NCBI GenBank assembly: GCA_022606135.1
Contig: JABYQN010000005.1
Location: 1,178,001 to 1,242,000 of the forward strand
Length of the DNA stretch: 64,000 bases
DNA from: Fomes fomentarius
Taxonomy: Eukaryota; Basidiomycota; Agaricomycetes; Polyporales; Polyporaceae
Direction of reading: 5' to 3'
This document shows, piece after piece, positions 13,910 to 25,610 of the stretch. Each line of letters begins with the position of its first letter. The first letter of the stretch is position 1. Under the pieces are notes generated by a model. It had not been told where the DNA came from and did not search any database. It was given only the letters and a program-made list of their open reading frames with translations. The translations under genes were made by a program, and so were the position numbers.

Positions 13910-16900
13910 CTAGTGGACTTTATGTCTTGAGGAGTCAATGCTCATGTTTGTGAAATGCCATGTACCTATATTGGACTTGTTCCGATCATAATGATCATCC
14001 TTGCTAGCTTTGCACGCCAGTCCCTTGCCATGCCACACGGCTCTAGCGTTTTATGCATTACGTACTGAGTACTATCACTGTTCGGTCGCCCTATTTGGCA
14101 ACGGCAAACCACTTCAAATATAGCAATAGACTAACCAAGAGAGCTCGGGTCGCTTCTGGCTGCGGTACAACACTCATACACGAGTTGGCTACCCGGGATG
14201 TCTCAATTGCCTGAATCAGCCCCTTTCTGTCGACCAAGCAATCTTGCTCAGACTCCCGGCAGCCCTTGGCGATTGGGCTCTATGGCAGTGGTCCCAACTT
14301 TATCGTATCCACAATGTACCGAACCCTCGTGCTGTACCCCGGCACTTGCTCTGAGCGTATAGATTGGTGACAGACATCATTCGGCATGCGCACAACAACA
14401 ACGGAGTGCTGCGCAGTGCACACGATCAATCTGGCCAGATTCTAGCGTGGGTTGAGCATCTATTGAGGTTCGTAACTAGTACAAGTCAGCGCATAAGACG
14501 TAGGCCATCCGGTGCACGTCGCAAGTGTCCCTGTGATCCCCATAAGCCACCCAAATAAGCGTCAGTCAGAACCACATCAGACGCGGGTCCTGGTCATAGA
14601 CCTTGAGGATGTGGAGGCCTGCCGACGAAGAAGTGGCCGGCCGTGTTACCATGAAAAGGCAGGTGCGCTTACGAAGAGTCGTCCCAGACGCGCTTTGTTG
14701 CTCCCTCCCTCCTTGTAAGGCTCCACTGGGATGGCCGAAACCCGGACGCTGAAAGACCAGCAAACGCCTGCGGCAAGGAACCAATAACCAAGAGCGTATC
14801 ATCGTGAGAGACGATGTGTAGACCGGTTCAGTTTCTCGTGGGCGACCTGTTTGCGCTACTAGTATCCGACCAGGTGCTGATCGGCATGGTTGCGCTATGA
14901 CTCGGTGTGGTCAGCGTACATGCGAAACAACAGCTAGAAGACAATGCCTATATGTACCGGTGCTGTGAACTGGCTTATGTTTTTGGCCGCGACCATTCCG
15001 CCTAGTATAATGCAGTGGATCTAAGCAGCGTGAAGATACTGTAGTGCGTATGCCGCATCTAAGACTCGTGATGTGGGTGCCCCATTGACCTTCCTTCGTT
15101 GCAGATCCGCGTGCAAAGTCACAGGTTGATTCTGTATGACGACTTGGGTGGAACAGCGTACTAGCCAAATCCGAAGATCTTCCATTCTCATGGTAGGTAT
15201 CCAGGTCTCTGTCTGCAGCACTGGCAGCCAGGTCCCAGGATGCAGACCATGAGATAGAAGACCTTCGGATTTGTCGACGCTGGCCAAAGACTCCGCATTG
15301 TGACCGATACAAGATTTCAAAACAAATTCTCGAGCCACTGGGGACTTGGCTGGATATTTCCAGCAAAGACCTCAATATACTCTCTAAAAATCCACAATGC
15401 ACACAGATGATTGCACCACGCACCGACACTGAAACCTTCGGCCACAGATGGAGAGGAGAGTCCCCGGGTGAAATTTTTGCCCAATATATATATGTGTGTG
15501 TTGCTCTTCTGGGTGCAGAAAGGTGAGCCTGGAATATTGATCTGATCCACTGGAGATATATGTTTGAATGGGGAGTTGGGACTGCCTGAGCTGGAGAGGA
15601 AGGCAAAGCCGGGGAGAACAAGGCAACAGGGCTCACAACACGCACAGGTTTTATATCGTCTCTCGGAAACCATCGATCAAAAAAACGCGAGCAGACCCCG
15701 CGCGGATCTTTTGGCAGTACAGGTGGGTGGCACCCAGTTCCGTCTCCGACTCGTGCTCATAGAAGCTCCTTTCTGGGCTCATCTCGCTCTACCTGCCGCC
15801 AGACAACGCCCATGATCGTCCGCAGATGCCTCGCTGGTTTTCTATGGGCGTGCAGACTCCTTATTCGTGAATGTTGTCACTCGGGTGGCATTCCTAGGCG
15901 TGTCGCGGAACTACCCTGCCCCGATTTGAGGTCCGCATTTGCCTCCGCGAATTATTAGTCCGCTCGCGAAGGCCTGCGGCGCTCAGGCCGCACGCTCTCC
16001 TCCCTCCTAATCTCTGGCCCCACTTCCTCTGCGCCCACGCCAACTACCCCTTGTCCTCGCCTTCCTAACCCGATCTACTATCTGCCCTTGTCGACCGTGA
16101 AACACCAAGATTGGACCGGAACCGTCTTGACCATTCGACCATTCAACCTAGAGTTGCTGCCGGCATGCGGCCGTTGATCCTGTCCATCTATCGCCATGTC
16201 GCAAACAGCACTCCAGCTTGCTGCTTGCGTACAGCGTCCTCCCTATGTTGGGGTACCACTCTGCCGGACGCACGGGGCCCGTAGTTTGACGTCGTCGTAT
16301 GCAGCTTGGTTCGTCCTCGTGGCCTGTTGATCATGCCATCTGCGACCCTGCACCTTCCATCGACCTCTCTTCCTCGTGCCGGACCGACATACCCTACCGC
16401 CTTTGCCAAGCACGCAAACTTCAGTCATGAATTTGAGCGTCATCGACCTATCATCTCGCCAGAAATTTCAACTCGAACCCTCCATGACGCGCTACAGAGA
16501 TGTTCTCTCCCAGACACGGTACTTTCTCCGCGGTCTCGCCTACCTCAAGCCCATGGTCTCCGAAGTGTCTCTGTGAGGTCGGCAATGCCTATCACCACTA
16601 CCAGACCCCGCCCCACGATAATGAGCCGGTCTCGGTCACGCAGCTCTGCTGCGGCAGCCCTTCACCCCTCGCTCTTTTCTACTCTGTGGGTCCCAGTGAA
16701 CGGCGCAAGTCTAGCATGCGATGGCCAACCCCATTCGCTGTGGTTAAAGTTTTGGGCGAGTTAGCAAGAAGGTCGCGGTACGTGGTGAGCCCTAAGACTC
16801 GGTCATGGACATCGTTAACGTCGCAGCCGCCCCTTCTTTGCCCGCATCCACCCTACATGCCCCCCGACCGGTCGACTCTTAAATCGTACCTCGATCGGGC

Positions 16901-18104
16901 AGGGACACTCATGGTTTCCGCGCTTGACGAAGCCTCGGCACATCAAAGACCCTGCGGCGCTCTGCCCCATTTGAAGAGGAAGAGTACAAACCCGTCGAGC
17001 AGCAAGAATGGCTCGTTGGAATACACCGCCTCATCCCGGGATTGTGCCCAGCCACTTCGAGCCCGTGGTCGAGTCCCCTTCTTGTTCGCACTGGCGCCGT
17101 ATCATCGGACACTCTCACACCAAGGCGAGAGCATGGAAGAACCACGTACTAAACGCGTTGTCGGGCGATGCGTCCCGACGGGATACGGTGCGTTGAACAG
17201 CGCGCTACTGTCAGACAATGTATGTTTTGTAATAGAATTCAAATGAAGCGTTTTCCCGGACGCCCACAAACAATCTTCAGCACTGGCAAGACGGTCCGTC
17301 ATCCTCAAGGCTGTGGAGTTGGGGCACACGTCAGCTCCGACTCCTGACCGGATGGCAATAGGCCGCGACACTTGTGCTCTCCGTTGTGCATTAGACGAGC
17401 ACGGGTTGAGCATGCTGACGAGCTTCGAGGCCGCTCATTCTCATTACGCACCAGTCATATGCTCGCTGAAGCGAAACGGCGAACCTATTCGCCTCCCCAA
17501 TTAGTACTGTCAAGTGATCAACATTTCGACTTATTTGCTTTTTGGCCTTCTGGTCGAAGCGCTGCGCAGACAGAGCGTCGCTTGGCCAGTCGACGTTCCG
17601 CGTAAATACAAGTTCTACCGACTTCCAATTCATATTATATGTACATAAGGTAATGCAAAGTATCGGGGCTGGCTGAGAACGTGGCAACTGACTTCATGCT
17701 CGGTCGGCTCTGTCCATGAGTCATGCAGACGCCCATTACTCTCCTAATGACCAAAATACGACACTTATCAAGGCTCTCGTCCGGGTCGTCCCCAGCGGAA
17801 TTACACAGTCATGCATTCCCGCTGGCCTTCGTGCGCAAGCGAGTTCATATCAGAGGGATCGTTATGCACGAGGACTGTCCTGTGACGGATGTTTGGTAAA
17901 CCGTGACTTTCGTCTTATGTATTGGCGATTCCTTGACATAAACCGGATCAGTCTCGTGCAGTCCAGAAGCGCCACTGACACAACCCAAAAGCTTATTATA
18001 TTTGCTTGTATTTCGACTCGATCGCTACGTAGCATTCATGCGAGGACCCCCTTGCGGTCTTCCTTCCGCTTCACACACCCATGTGAGACTAGTCATCGCT
18101 TGTT
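13910..18104. other. 4.2-kb region without an assignable gene
   Basis: Lies between the SDR 3' end and the flavoprotein 3' end. Open frames up to about 245 codons occur (for example 14911-15645 minus and 16500-17246 plus), but their composition is irregular and none matches a family I know. A short coding-like stretch near 16930-17150 (plus) is reported as a finding. I found no transposase, reverse transcriptase or terminal repeat. A TA/TG simple stretch lies at about 15483-15501. Confidence 0.4.
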
Positions 18105-20111
18105 TTATGCACGTCCACTCACCATGCGAGCCCCATGACTCAAGCCAAGGTAGAGACGGAAGAGTCGTTCACATCCTTCCTCTCCATGGAAGGGATAGTC
18201 CGCCCCAAGGCGGTACGCAGCCGCAAAACCGGAAGTGACGGCCAGCTCGTGCATGTTCAGAACTAGTAGATGGATTGCTCAGCATGAATGCGACGATCAT
18301 GTATCCTGCGTACATACCAGACCAGGCCCCGGCGTAGCTAGGTGGCGAGGGTGAGTCAATCGACACAACAAGAAGTTGTTCCGGACTTACTGCGTGTTGC
18401 GCTTCCCATTAATGAACATCATCCACGGCACCACACCGGCGTAGTGCTGCCATCGATGACTCTGCTGCTTCCACCACTTCTCATAGATGCGCTTGTCTTC
18501 TTTGATGTCCCCCCTTGTCCAGAGGTGTTGACTGCCATTCCTGTCCAGGAAGATCGTCTGGAAGACGTGCTTCTCAAGTGGCGGCTCGGGCCTGCCGTCG
18601 GCATCCAGCCCCGTCCTAACTTCTTCACCCTCGCTGTTCGCGACCTGAGCCCGCTTCGCATGTTCGGGGACAGGCTCGCATTCGTTGCGATGCTCGGTGT
18701 GGTCAGACGACGAGATCGGACCCGCAGGTTTCTCACCACGGAACTGAGGCTGATAATGGGTGAGATCAAAGCTCATCTCTATCTTCGACTTATCTTGGTC
18801 GTATTGCATTGTGTAGTAGAGGGGACGGAACTTGCGTGCAGCGAAGTCAAACGCCTCATTCATTTGCTCCCGTTCATGCGCATTGCTCGCTGAGGATAGC
18901 GGGGCGTTGAACTTCGGACTGTAACGCGTCTCGTAATACTAACACTGATCAGCATGCTAACCGCGGCAGGTATGAAGCGGCACTCACCTTCTTCATGTAT
19001 GGGAGATCGCTGTGGGTGATGGTGACATCATAGAGGTATTTGACATTGCCCAGTACTCTCTTCTCCTTCCACGACGCCTCTTTGCCAAGGAGTTTGAGAG
19101 CCGAGTCGGCATCGATGGCGAGAATGAGCTCGTCGAAGACAGCGACCTGTGGTTCACTTTGGAAGTCGCCATCAGAGATCTGATACTGGATGCGGACGGG
19201 TCCATCCTTCTTTGCCGTGCGTGACAAGACTTGCAGCACTGGGTGGTTCAGCTTGAACTCAACGTTTCCGCGCGAGGCAACCTCTTCCCTCCATGCCTGG
19301 TAGACGTCATGAAGCTGACATTCATGTCAATGTGCGAAAAGAACGCTTTGAGCAGGCCGTACGTACCTTAGGAAATGCTAGCATAGTAGGGATGCTGGCG
19401 AGTAAGCTCTTCTCACTGTACTCGAATAACTTCATACTGGGGTCCATGAATACACGTTCCTAGTGCAGGATTCGTCAAGCAACTAGGATGTCATCACGTG
19501 ACAAGCTCACCAGAATAGCGGAAGAGATGTACGGGGTCTGGTTGCCGGTACCGAAGAAGAGGGCCACGAGCGGGTAGACCATCCTCTCACCAAAGCCTTT
19601 CGAGAACCCGAAGATACGAAGCATGACATGGACGGGAATCATGGCGAAGACGGGCTCAAGCCTCTTGATTGTCGAGAGCGCGGTACCAAACTTGGCGATG
19701 TCTTTCTGATACTGCGCGACAAGTTGGCTGGGGAAGACGTTGCTCCAGAAGTTCTCGCCCTTGCCAAAGCTTATTCTGCACACGAGATACACAAGTCATG
19801 GACATGATGTGGCAAGGTGAGACTTACTGCATTGCGACCTCTGTGGCCTCGAAGCCCAGCATGCTGAACATGCGAAGAGTGTTGGCGAAGACAGGACTGC
19901 AGCCTTGGACGCCGTCGTTGATGTATGAAGCGCCATACTTGGACGAGTCGATGTCAATGGAGGTGGCCATGCCACCAGCGACAGGCTGCTTGTCGAAGAC
20001 GGTGACGCTGAACTTGTCGGGGTGCCTGCTGAGGGCGTACGCAGCAGACATGCCCGACGCACCTGCGCCGACGATGCAGACACGCTTGGGGATGGTAGAG
20101 GAGGAAGGCAT
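18105..20111 (-). CDS. FAD-dependent amine-oxidase-like flavoprotein
   Basis: Flavin oxidoreductase with an N-terminal FAD-binding Rossmann fold. Exons 19828-20111, 19511-19775, 19367-19459, 18988-19314, 18391-18938, 18318-18337 and 18105-18262 give 564 residues. Seen: VCIVGAGASGMSAAYAL (GxGxxG at residues 15-20), VFDKQPVAGGMA closing the dinucleotide fold, FDELILAIDADSALKLLG (a second FAD contact region), then HYAGAWSVLNMHELAVTSG near the C-terminus, the GAW...HE...SG pattern of amine-oxidase-type flavoproteins. A 20-nt exon encodes the YAGAWS turn. The last exon ends RMVSGRA; a GTGAGT right after the Arg-Met codons could be a further donor, so the extreme C-terminus is uncertain. Substrate unknown. 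It lies 264 nt downstream of a same-strand SDR, which suggests a linked pathway. Confidence 0.88.
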
Positions 20112-20375
20112 GGTGAGGATGTGGGAGAGAGTCACGACGCGCGTACTGACCGTTGAACGTGGAGTGCCCAGGTCGTCAGCCGCAGCGGCCACGATCCGAA
20201 CCCTGCCCACCTCATTGAGGTCCACTCCCGCTCACGATCGGGAACGATGTCGCGATCACGTGGCCACGCCCGCTTACGGGCTCAGAAGAAAGAGGTTGAC
20301 AGCATTCAGAGAGCAAGCAGACAACATTTCGACGACATCCGACAGCATACAACAAACCCAGCCCGGGTCCAGGCT

Positions 20376-21689
20376 CTACGCATCGCACAGCTGCTGTTCC
20401 ATCCACGCCCACAGCTTCTTGCCCAGCTGCGCGTCATAAGTCTCTTTCCGAGCCGTACCCATACGCGCCCACGGGATCAGGTACTGTAGAACTCGATAAG
20501 CGCAAGCGGCAACTTGAACAGCATTTTCAACTTCACCTGTCCTCCAAGAGCGATGCCTTCTGGAGACGTCCCCGCCCATAATTGTGTCAAAGCTCCCATC
20601 GATGCGGGATGGAGCAATGGTGCCTACATTCCTCCTCATCAGCACGAGAACTACGCAGCAGCTCTCCCCCATCTACTCACCGACAGTACCTTCTCGATCG
20701 ACGACACATATCTTTGTAGGTCCGTCTTCAGATTGCCTGGATGTAGAGATACGGAAACAATGCCTTGATCACCGTATCGTCGGTGGAGTTCATTCGCAAA
20801 AACGACCGTGGCCTGACGTGACGCGACGTGGCAGGAGCCAATGCCGTACTTCTGTCAGCGATGCTGCCACTCCATAACGGCCGCGGACAAGTCGTTACTC
20901 ACAAATTTGCTCTGGAAATACAGCTTCTGTGTCCCGAGTTTCTTCCGTCTGCCATGCCCCTTCAATGTGTCGAAGTCAATTCCGGACACTTCCGCGTGTC
21001 CCATAGAGGACGTGTTGATTACCCGCGCGTGTTGATCAGGTGAGTGCGACGCGCCCGAGAGCAGCACCGGTATCAGTAGTTGGGTCAAATAGAAATGACC
21101 TGCAGGAGAACGACCAAGCATGTATGGTGGTGAGCAGTGATGCAGAACCGATGCAAGTACGTAGTACCCACCAAGGACATTCGTACCAAACTGTAGGTCA
21201 TAGCCGTCCGCAGTCAGCTGATCCACAGGCGGAAACATCACGCCGCCGCTGTTGAATAGCACGTCTAGTCTCGACTCCTTGCTATATTCCTGTCAGTCCT
21301 GTGACTGGCACAAACGACGAACTAACCCACCTCATGAATTCTGTCGCAGCCGCCTTGACCGAACGAAGGTCGGCTAGATCGAGTCTCAAAAAGATCGCGA
21401 GATTCCCGGTTTCGCGCCGTAACTCTTCAATAGCCACGGAAGCCTTAGTCGCGTTTCGCGAGGCCATATAAACCTTCGCGCCACGGGCCAGTAATGCCTA
21501 CGTATAGTGTGCACCTGGGTGAGCATACTATGGTCTCGATGCTAGAATGCATACCTTGACGGTCTCCTTTCCGATTCCCGCATTTCCGCCAGAGACCATC
21601 ATCACCTTGCCCGACAAGTCTGGAATGTCGGCGACACCCCACCTGGGCTTAGGAGGTGGGTGCGCCAGGTTTGCGCGTACGTAGGCCAT
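20376..21689 (-). CDS. retinol-dehydrogenase-like short-chain dehydrogenase
   Basis: NAD(P)-binding SDR of the retinol dehydrogenase/WWOX-like group common in Agaricomycetes. Exons 21555-21689, 21331-21497, 21172-21281, 20903-21099, 20681-20812, 20537-20623 and 20376-20483 sum to 936 nt (311 residues). Seen: [19 protein letters not shown] (cofactor loop, residues 33-40), [23 protein letters not shown] (the usual NNAG is NSGG here), VINTSSMGH, catalytic YFQSK (Tyr198, Lys202), [24 protein letters not shown] and YLIPWARMG. The C-terminus ENxxQ-type tail ends WMEQQLCDA. Substrate unknown; this group reduces or oxidises hydrophobic ketones, aldehydes and alcohols. The motif VxNSG in place of NNAG is a mild departure. 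Neighbouring flavoprotein and alpha/beta hydrolase are on the same strand. Confidence 0.92.
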
Positions 21690-23046
21690 GAGTCTGTGAG
21701 TACAAGATGGAGGAGAAGTCGGTGCGCGAAGATTGTGGTGAGAAGATTTATAGATGCGTCTAGGGTAGCGCAGAAGGTGAACAGTTATTGAGCTACGCAG
21801 GTCTGACCGAGGAACGAATCTCCCGGCGATTAAGGACGGAAAGCCGGAAAACAATAACCGAACGGAAAGGCGACGAAAGAAGCAAGAAGGTGATGATAGC
21901 CTGATTCATTATATACTTACGAAGGCTTCCGCGGCCACAAGGTGGCAAGCGACGGCGGCAGGCGCGTCTGGACGGCGACGTGCGACTGGTGTGAGGGTGT
22001 CAGCACAAAGCAAGGGAGCCGGCCAGACGCTGAATCTTGAATATGGAGCGACCACGGCAGGGATTCCGCCGCCAGTCGCTGTCACTAGTGCATCCAGAGA
22101 TGAGGGACAGCGATTGCAATTTTACGAGCGACGCGAACGGGCTCGGAGTCTCCTGAGAGCACAAGTAAGGAGCGCGTTCCCTTGGAGCGGCATGCGGCAT
22201 GTCGTCGGAGGTGCTAGTGTATGTAGCTGAGATCTTGTTCTGACGGCGCGCTGTAAAGAGGTTTAATTAACCACTTGTAGCGCTTCTGCGTGGATGATTA
22301 CGCGCTGACTGCTGATGAGGACGAATCAAGGATTGAGACGCGCAGCAGCTAGGGTGTTTCCACAGGTCCCAGGAAGCTCTCTCCGCGTGATCCTTCCCGG
22401 TAGCTTCGATCTGCCGAGGGCGCCCTGAGCAAGCGAGGTACTGCAGAAGGGGACATAGAAGTTGTGTGTCCATGGGTGCTTGGAAGTTGGAAGTTGAAAG
22501 TTGGAACGGGCCTGCGCGCGGTGGATGGTTCCGATAAGCGTCGACGCGCTGGGAGTTTGTCCGCGACAAAGGAGATCAGGCGCCGACTCAGCATGGGACG
22601 CATGCATGACTGCGTTGAGGACGAACGTCGGTGATGAAGTAGCTGGCGTGATGACGGGTAGGAGGACGTCGTGGTCGACCACTGACCAGTGCCAGTGCCA
22701 GTACTTGCCAGTGCCAGTGCCCGGACTCCGCGTACCGATACTGTGCAGACGCCCGCATTGAATCATGTTCCGGAAGCGGACGATCGTCAGGTGCATCTTG
22801 TCTCCGAACTAGCCGACACATGAATGGTCTTCCACCAAAGACCACACATTAATATTGCGCTCAAGCACCTACTTATCCAGTTACATTACGTCCCTCGCAG
22901 CCAACATACTCCCGACTTCCGATCCGTCTGCTGTCTGTAGTACGACATTCCACTGCGACCTCGGAGCGCCAGAACTGAACCTCCCACTGAAGCTTCCCAT
23001 GAATGCCCCTTCTCTCCTGTCATTCCGCAGTCGCCCATTACTGAGG
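21690..23046. other. intergenic with two short simple repeats
   Basis: 1.36 kb between the SDR start and the hydrolase stop. Contains a GTTGGAA-type 7-nt repeat at about 22480-22505 and the hexamer repeat listed separately. No supported gene. Confidence 0.45.
22687..22720. repeat. imperfect CAGTGC hexamer repeat
   Basis: Two and a half copies of CAGTGC, a short interruption, then two further copies. Too short to be more than a simple-sequence tract. Confidence 0.7.
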
Positions 23047-25077
23047 TCAACCCATGAACGCCTCGATTTTCCTCGTTATGAACGCCACATCCGCAGCATT
23101 CGAGCCTCCCCCCGCTGAGTAAGCACATACCTCTCGTCAGCCCAATGGACATGAATACAATCGCCGCTGACGCACCAGCATGCCCCCAAACGCTGTCAAT
23201 GATAGCAAGCTCGGCGTCTCTGAGTAGCGACACTTCATTGACGCTATCCTCAGGCTGTCCAGCGTCCAGTCCAGTACGTGACAGCCGCCCCGATAGCACC
23301 CATCGGGACATCCAACGTTCCTTCCATACGCGGTACGTCACACGTTCAACGCAATCAGACCGAAGCAGCGGCGTCCAGGCCATCGCGACGACATGCCAGA
23401 CATGCCGAGTTGCGGTATCAAACACAATGAACGCAAGAATGAATCAAGTATGGTCGGTCAGAACCGGTACTCTGCGTTGGATAGAATTGAAGAAAACTAC
23501 GCACACAGAAGTACAGGTCTGTCTTGCACGGCATGATCAACGCCTTCGCGGTGATAGCCCGCAGGGAGTTCCCGAAGTCACCCCCGTCGCGTACGATCCC
23601 AATGTCGCCGCGCTGCCAGGTCTCAAGCAGCGCCAGCATATCATTAGCATCCCAATTGGCCACAAATCGGCCTTCCCATGCCTCGCGGATAAATGACTCC
23701 AATGACGGATACCTAACCCACTCGCCAGTCAGTGACAGTCGGATACACAACCGGTAGACAGCGCTCCGTAACGGGTCACTGGTCACGACTGTCGTGGACA
23801 GGAATAGCATGCTTCAATTAAGCAGCGTAGCAACCAGCAAGCCGATGCCAGTCGTGCCTTGACGAAATCACAACATCCGACTTACACCCCGTTCATCTGG
23901 TACAGATGTTGTCGGAACCACTGTCAAGATATTTATCATGAGGTCACGATCGAAGTGGAAGACGACAAGTCAAACTGGGGAGTCGTTCTCACCGTCTGTC
24001 CATACGCCCAAGCTGAGTATACCCGCGCGAAAGCCCGGATGCCGGCCTGGGGCGGAGATGTGTAGTGTCCATCGTTGAAGTCGCGCGAAGCCTTCAAGGC
24101 AGCCTTCGGACCCTCAAGGAAGCTAGCCGGGTTGCAATGAATCATCATCTAGTCAACGGCTTGAACGGATAGATCGAACCATATGTTATGCGGACTCGTG
24201 CGGGCAGAAGAGCAGATGACGACGATTCTCTCCACGAAGTCGGGGTACACCGTCGCCCAGTGGTACGCCTGCCGACGTCCAGGACGAGTATTCATTACTT
24301 GACAACCGATCGGCTTCTCATAGACATCGGCACGTACCTGCTGTCCGCCCATCGAGAAGCCGACGACGCAGCGGACCTTCCCGACACCAAGGTGACGCAA
24401 AACGGCGTATTGGGCTCGTCTGTGACGCACGCCATTAATTGTCAGTCCGACAGCGAAGGATATTCGCACTCACATGTTGTCCTCGTACGAGATTGCCGGA
24501 AAATAGGGTCCATTGTACGGCGCCGGCTACCCACAGGATGTTTCCTCATTCAGTCAAGCGGGGATAGGACGGTAGCGGTCATTACTCGAATATTCACCGT
24601 GTTCGATGGCGAAGACGACTGCCGACGTATCAGCGTCCCTGTTCAGTCTACCGGGAATGACAATGACAAGGTAAGCGCCATACCTCGCCATTACAGAACA
24701 GCGCGAAAGTGACAACGAAGTACTTCGTCGGGTCCAGAGCCTTCGTGCCAGACGGTAGATAGCACGGAAGCAGAGCCATATTAATCAATTACGTCCCAAC
24801 TCCAGAGTCCATGCCAATATCACCCAACCTTGTTCTCCCCGACCAGGTAAGATTGACCTGTAGACGCACGATCGCATTAATCTTCAATCTACCGGATAAA
24901 GAGGCACAGAATGGGCTGACTTCCTAATCCGAGCTTGGCCCCGTAACACGTCGGGAAGACGACACAAGGCTTCGATGGGTCCCCGTATGTCTGGTAGGCC
25001 GTCACGGCGTCAGGTATGACTCCTCCGAACACTTTGAAACGCCCGTGTCGATAGTATTGAATGGGCCTGTCCGTCAT
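23047..25077 (-). CDS. alpha/beta hydrolase of the homoserine O-acetyltransferase (MetX/Met2) superfamily
   Basis: Twelve exons: 24921-25077, 24829-24857, 24684-24740, 24598-24618, 24474-24526, 24338-24419, 24180-24268, 23993-24122, 23886-23920, 23505-23712, 23176-23254 and 23047-23114, exactly 1008 nt (335 residues). Seen: DAVTAYQTYGDPSKPCVVFP, GQSYLVGENKALDPTKYFVV, YFPAISYEDNIRAQYAVL, nucleophile elbow GFSMGGQQ (Ser128), CFLEGPKAAL, ANWDANDMLALLETWQ, acid residue in MPCKTDLYF (Asp283) and catalytic His in SVWGHAAGG (His312). The triad is intact. True homoserine acetyltransferases carry GGSMGG; GFSMGG and the short length point to the fungal hydrolase/acyltransferase branch of unknown substrate. 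The start is the ATG that opens MTDRPIQYYRHGRF. Two introns (173 and 250 nt) are longer than its others. Confidence 0.9.
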
Positions 25078-25610
25078 CTGTCGTATGCGATCAACTGATT
25101 CGCCAGGCAAAGAGGAGACACCAATTGGCAGTGGGAGGGACGAGTTCAACTCACGTTCGCTTGACCTACAAGAGTTCAAGATGCTGACCCATGCTGACCC
25201 ATTCCCACACAACACTAGGATCACATGGTCATTGAATGTCGGGCTGCATTCCACCGGGAATAGTACGTGAGAGTCACGGTGAGAGTAGGCATGTGTAGAC
25301 AAACAAGAGGAGAGAGGGTGTCTCTCCGGTCATACCCACACTCGTGCGACCAACAGCCTAGGTACGTGTCAGCACGCAGAGACTGCGAATTGTCGAGCAT
25401 ACCGTAGACGATCACCATGATCTTCCGAACAAAATGCTATTGCAAGCACCAATGAGGACACAAGATATTTTGATGGAGCGTGAGGGCTCCATCATGAGAG
25501 AGGTGCTACACTAATCTTTGACACGGCGACAGCGAGAGCAACACGTCCATGGTGTATCAACGAGGGACGAAACGTGCGGGCAGAATGGAAGTCGCCAGCC
25601 GGGAAGTGGC
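25078..25610. other. intergenic, hydrolase 5' flank
   Basis: 533 nt between the hydrolase start and the stop of the FKBP gene, both minus strand. No other feature seen. Confidence 0.5.

Noticed and set aside
14911..15645. 244-codon minus-strand open frame
   Set aside because: No recognisable motif or clear start context; overlapping frames equally open.
16500..17246. 248-codon plus-strand open frame
   Set aside because: No family resemblance, irregular composition, and competing open frames on both strands in the same stretch.
13910..18104. Possible transposable element in the gene-poor region
   Set aside because: No reverse transcriptase, integrase or transposase motifs and no terminal or long direct repeats seen by eye.
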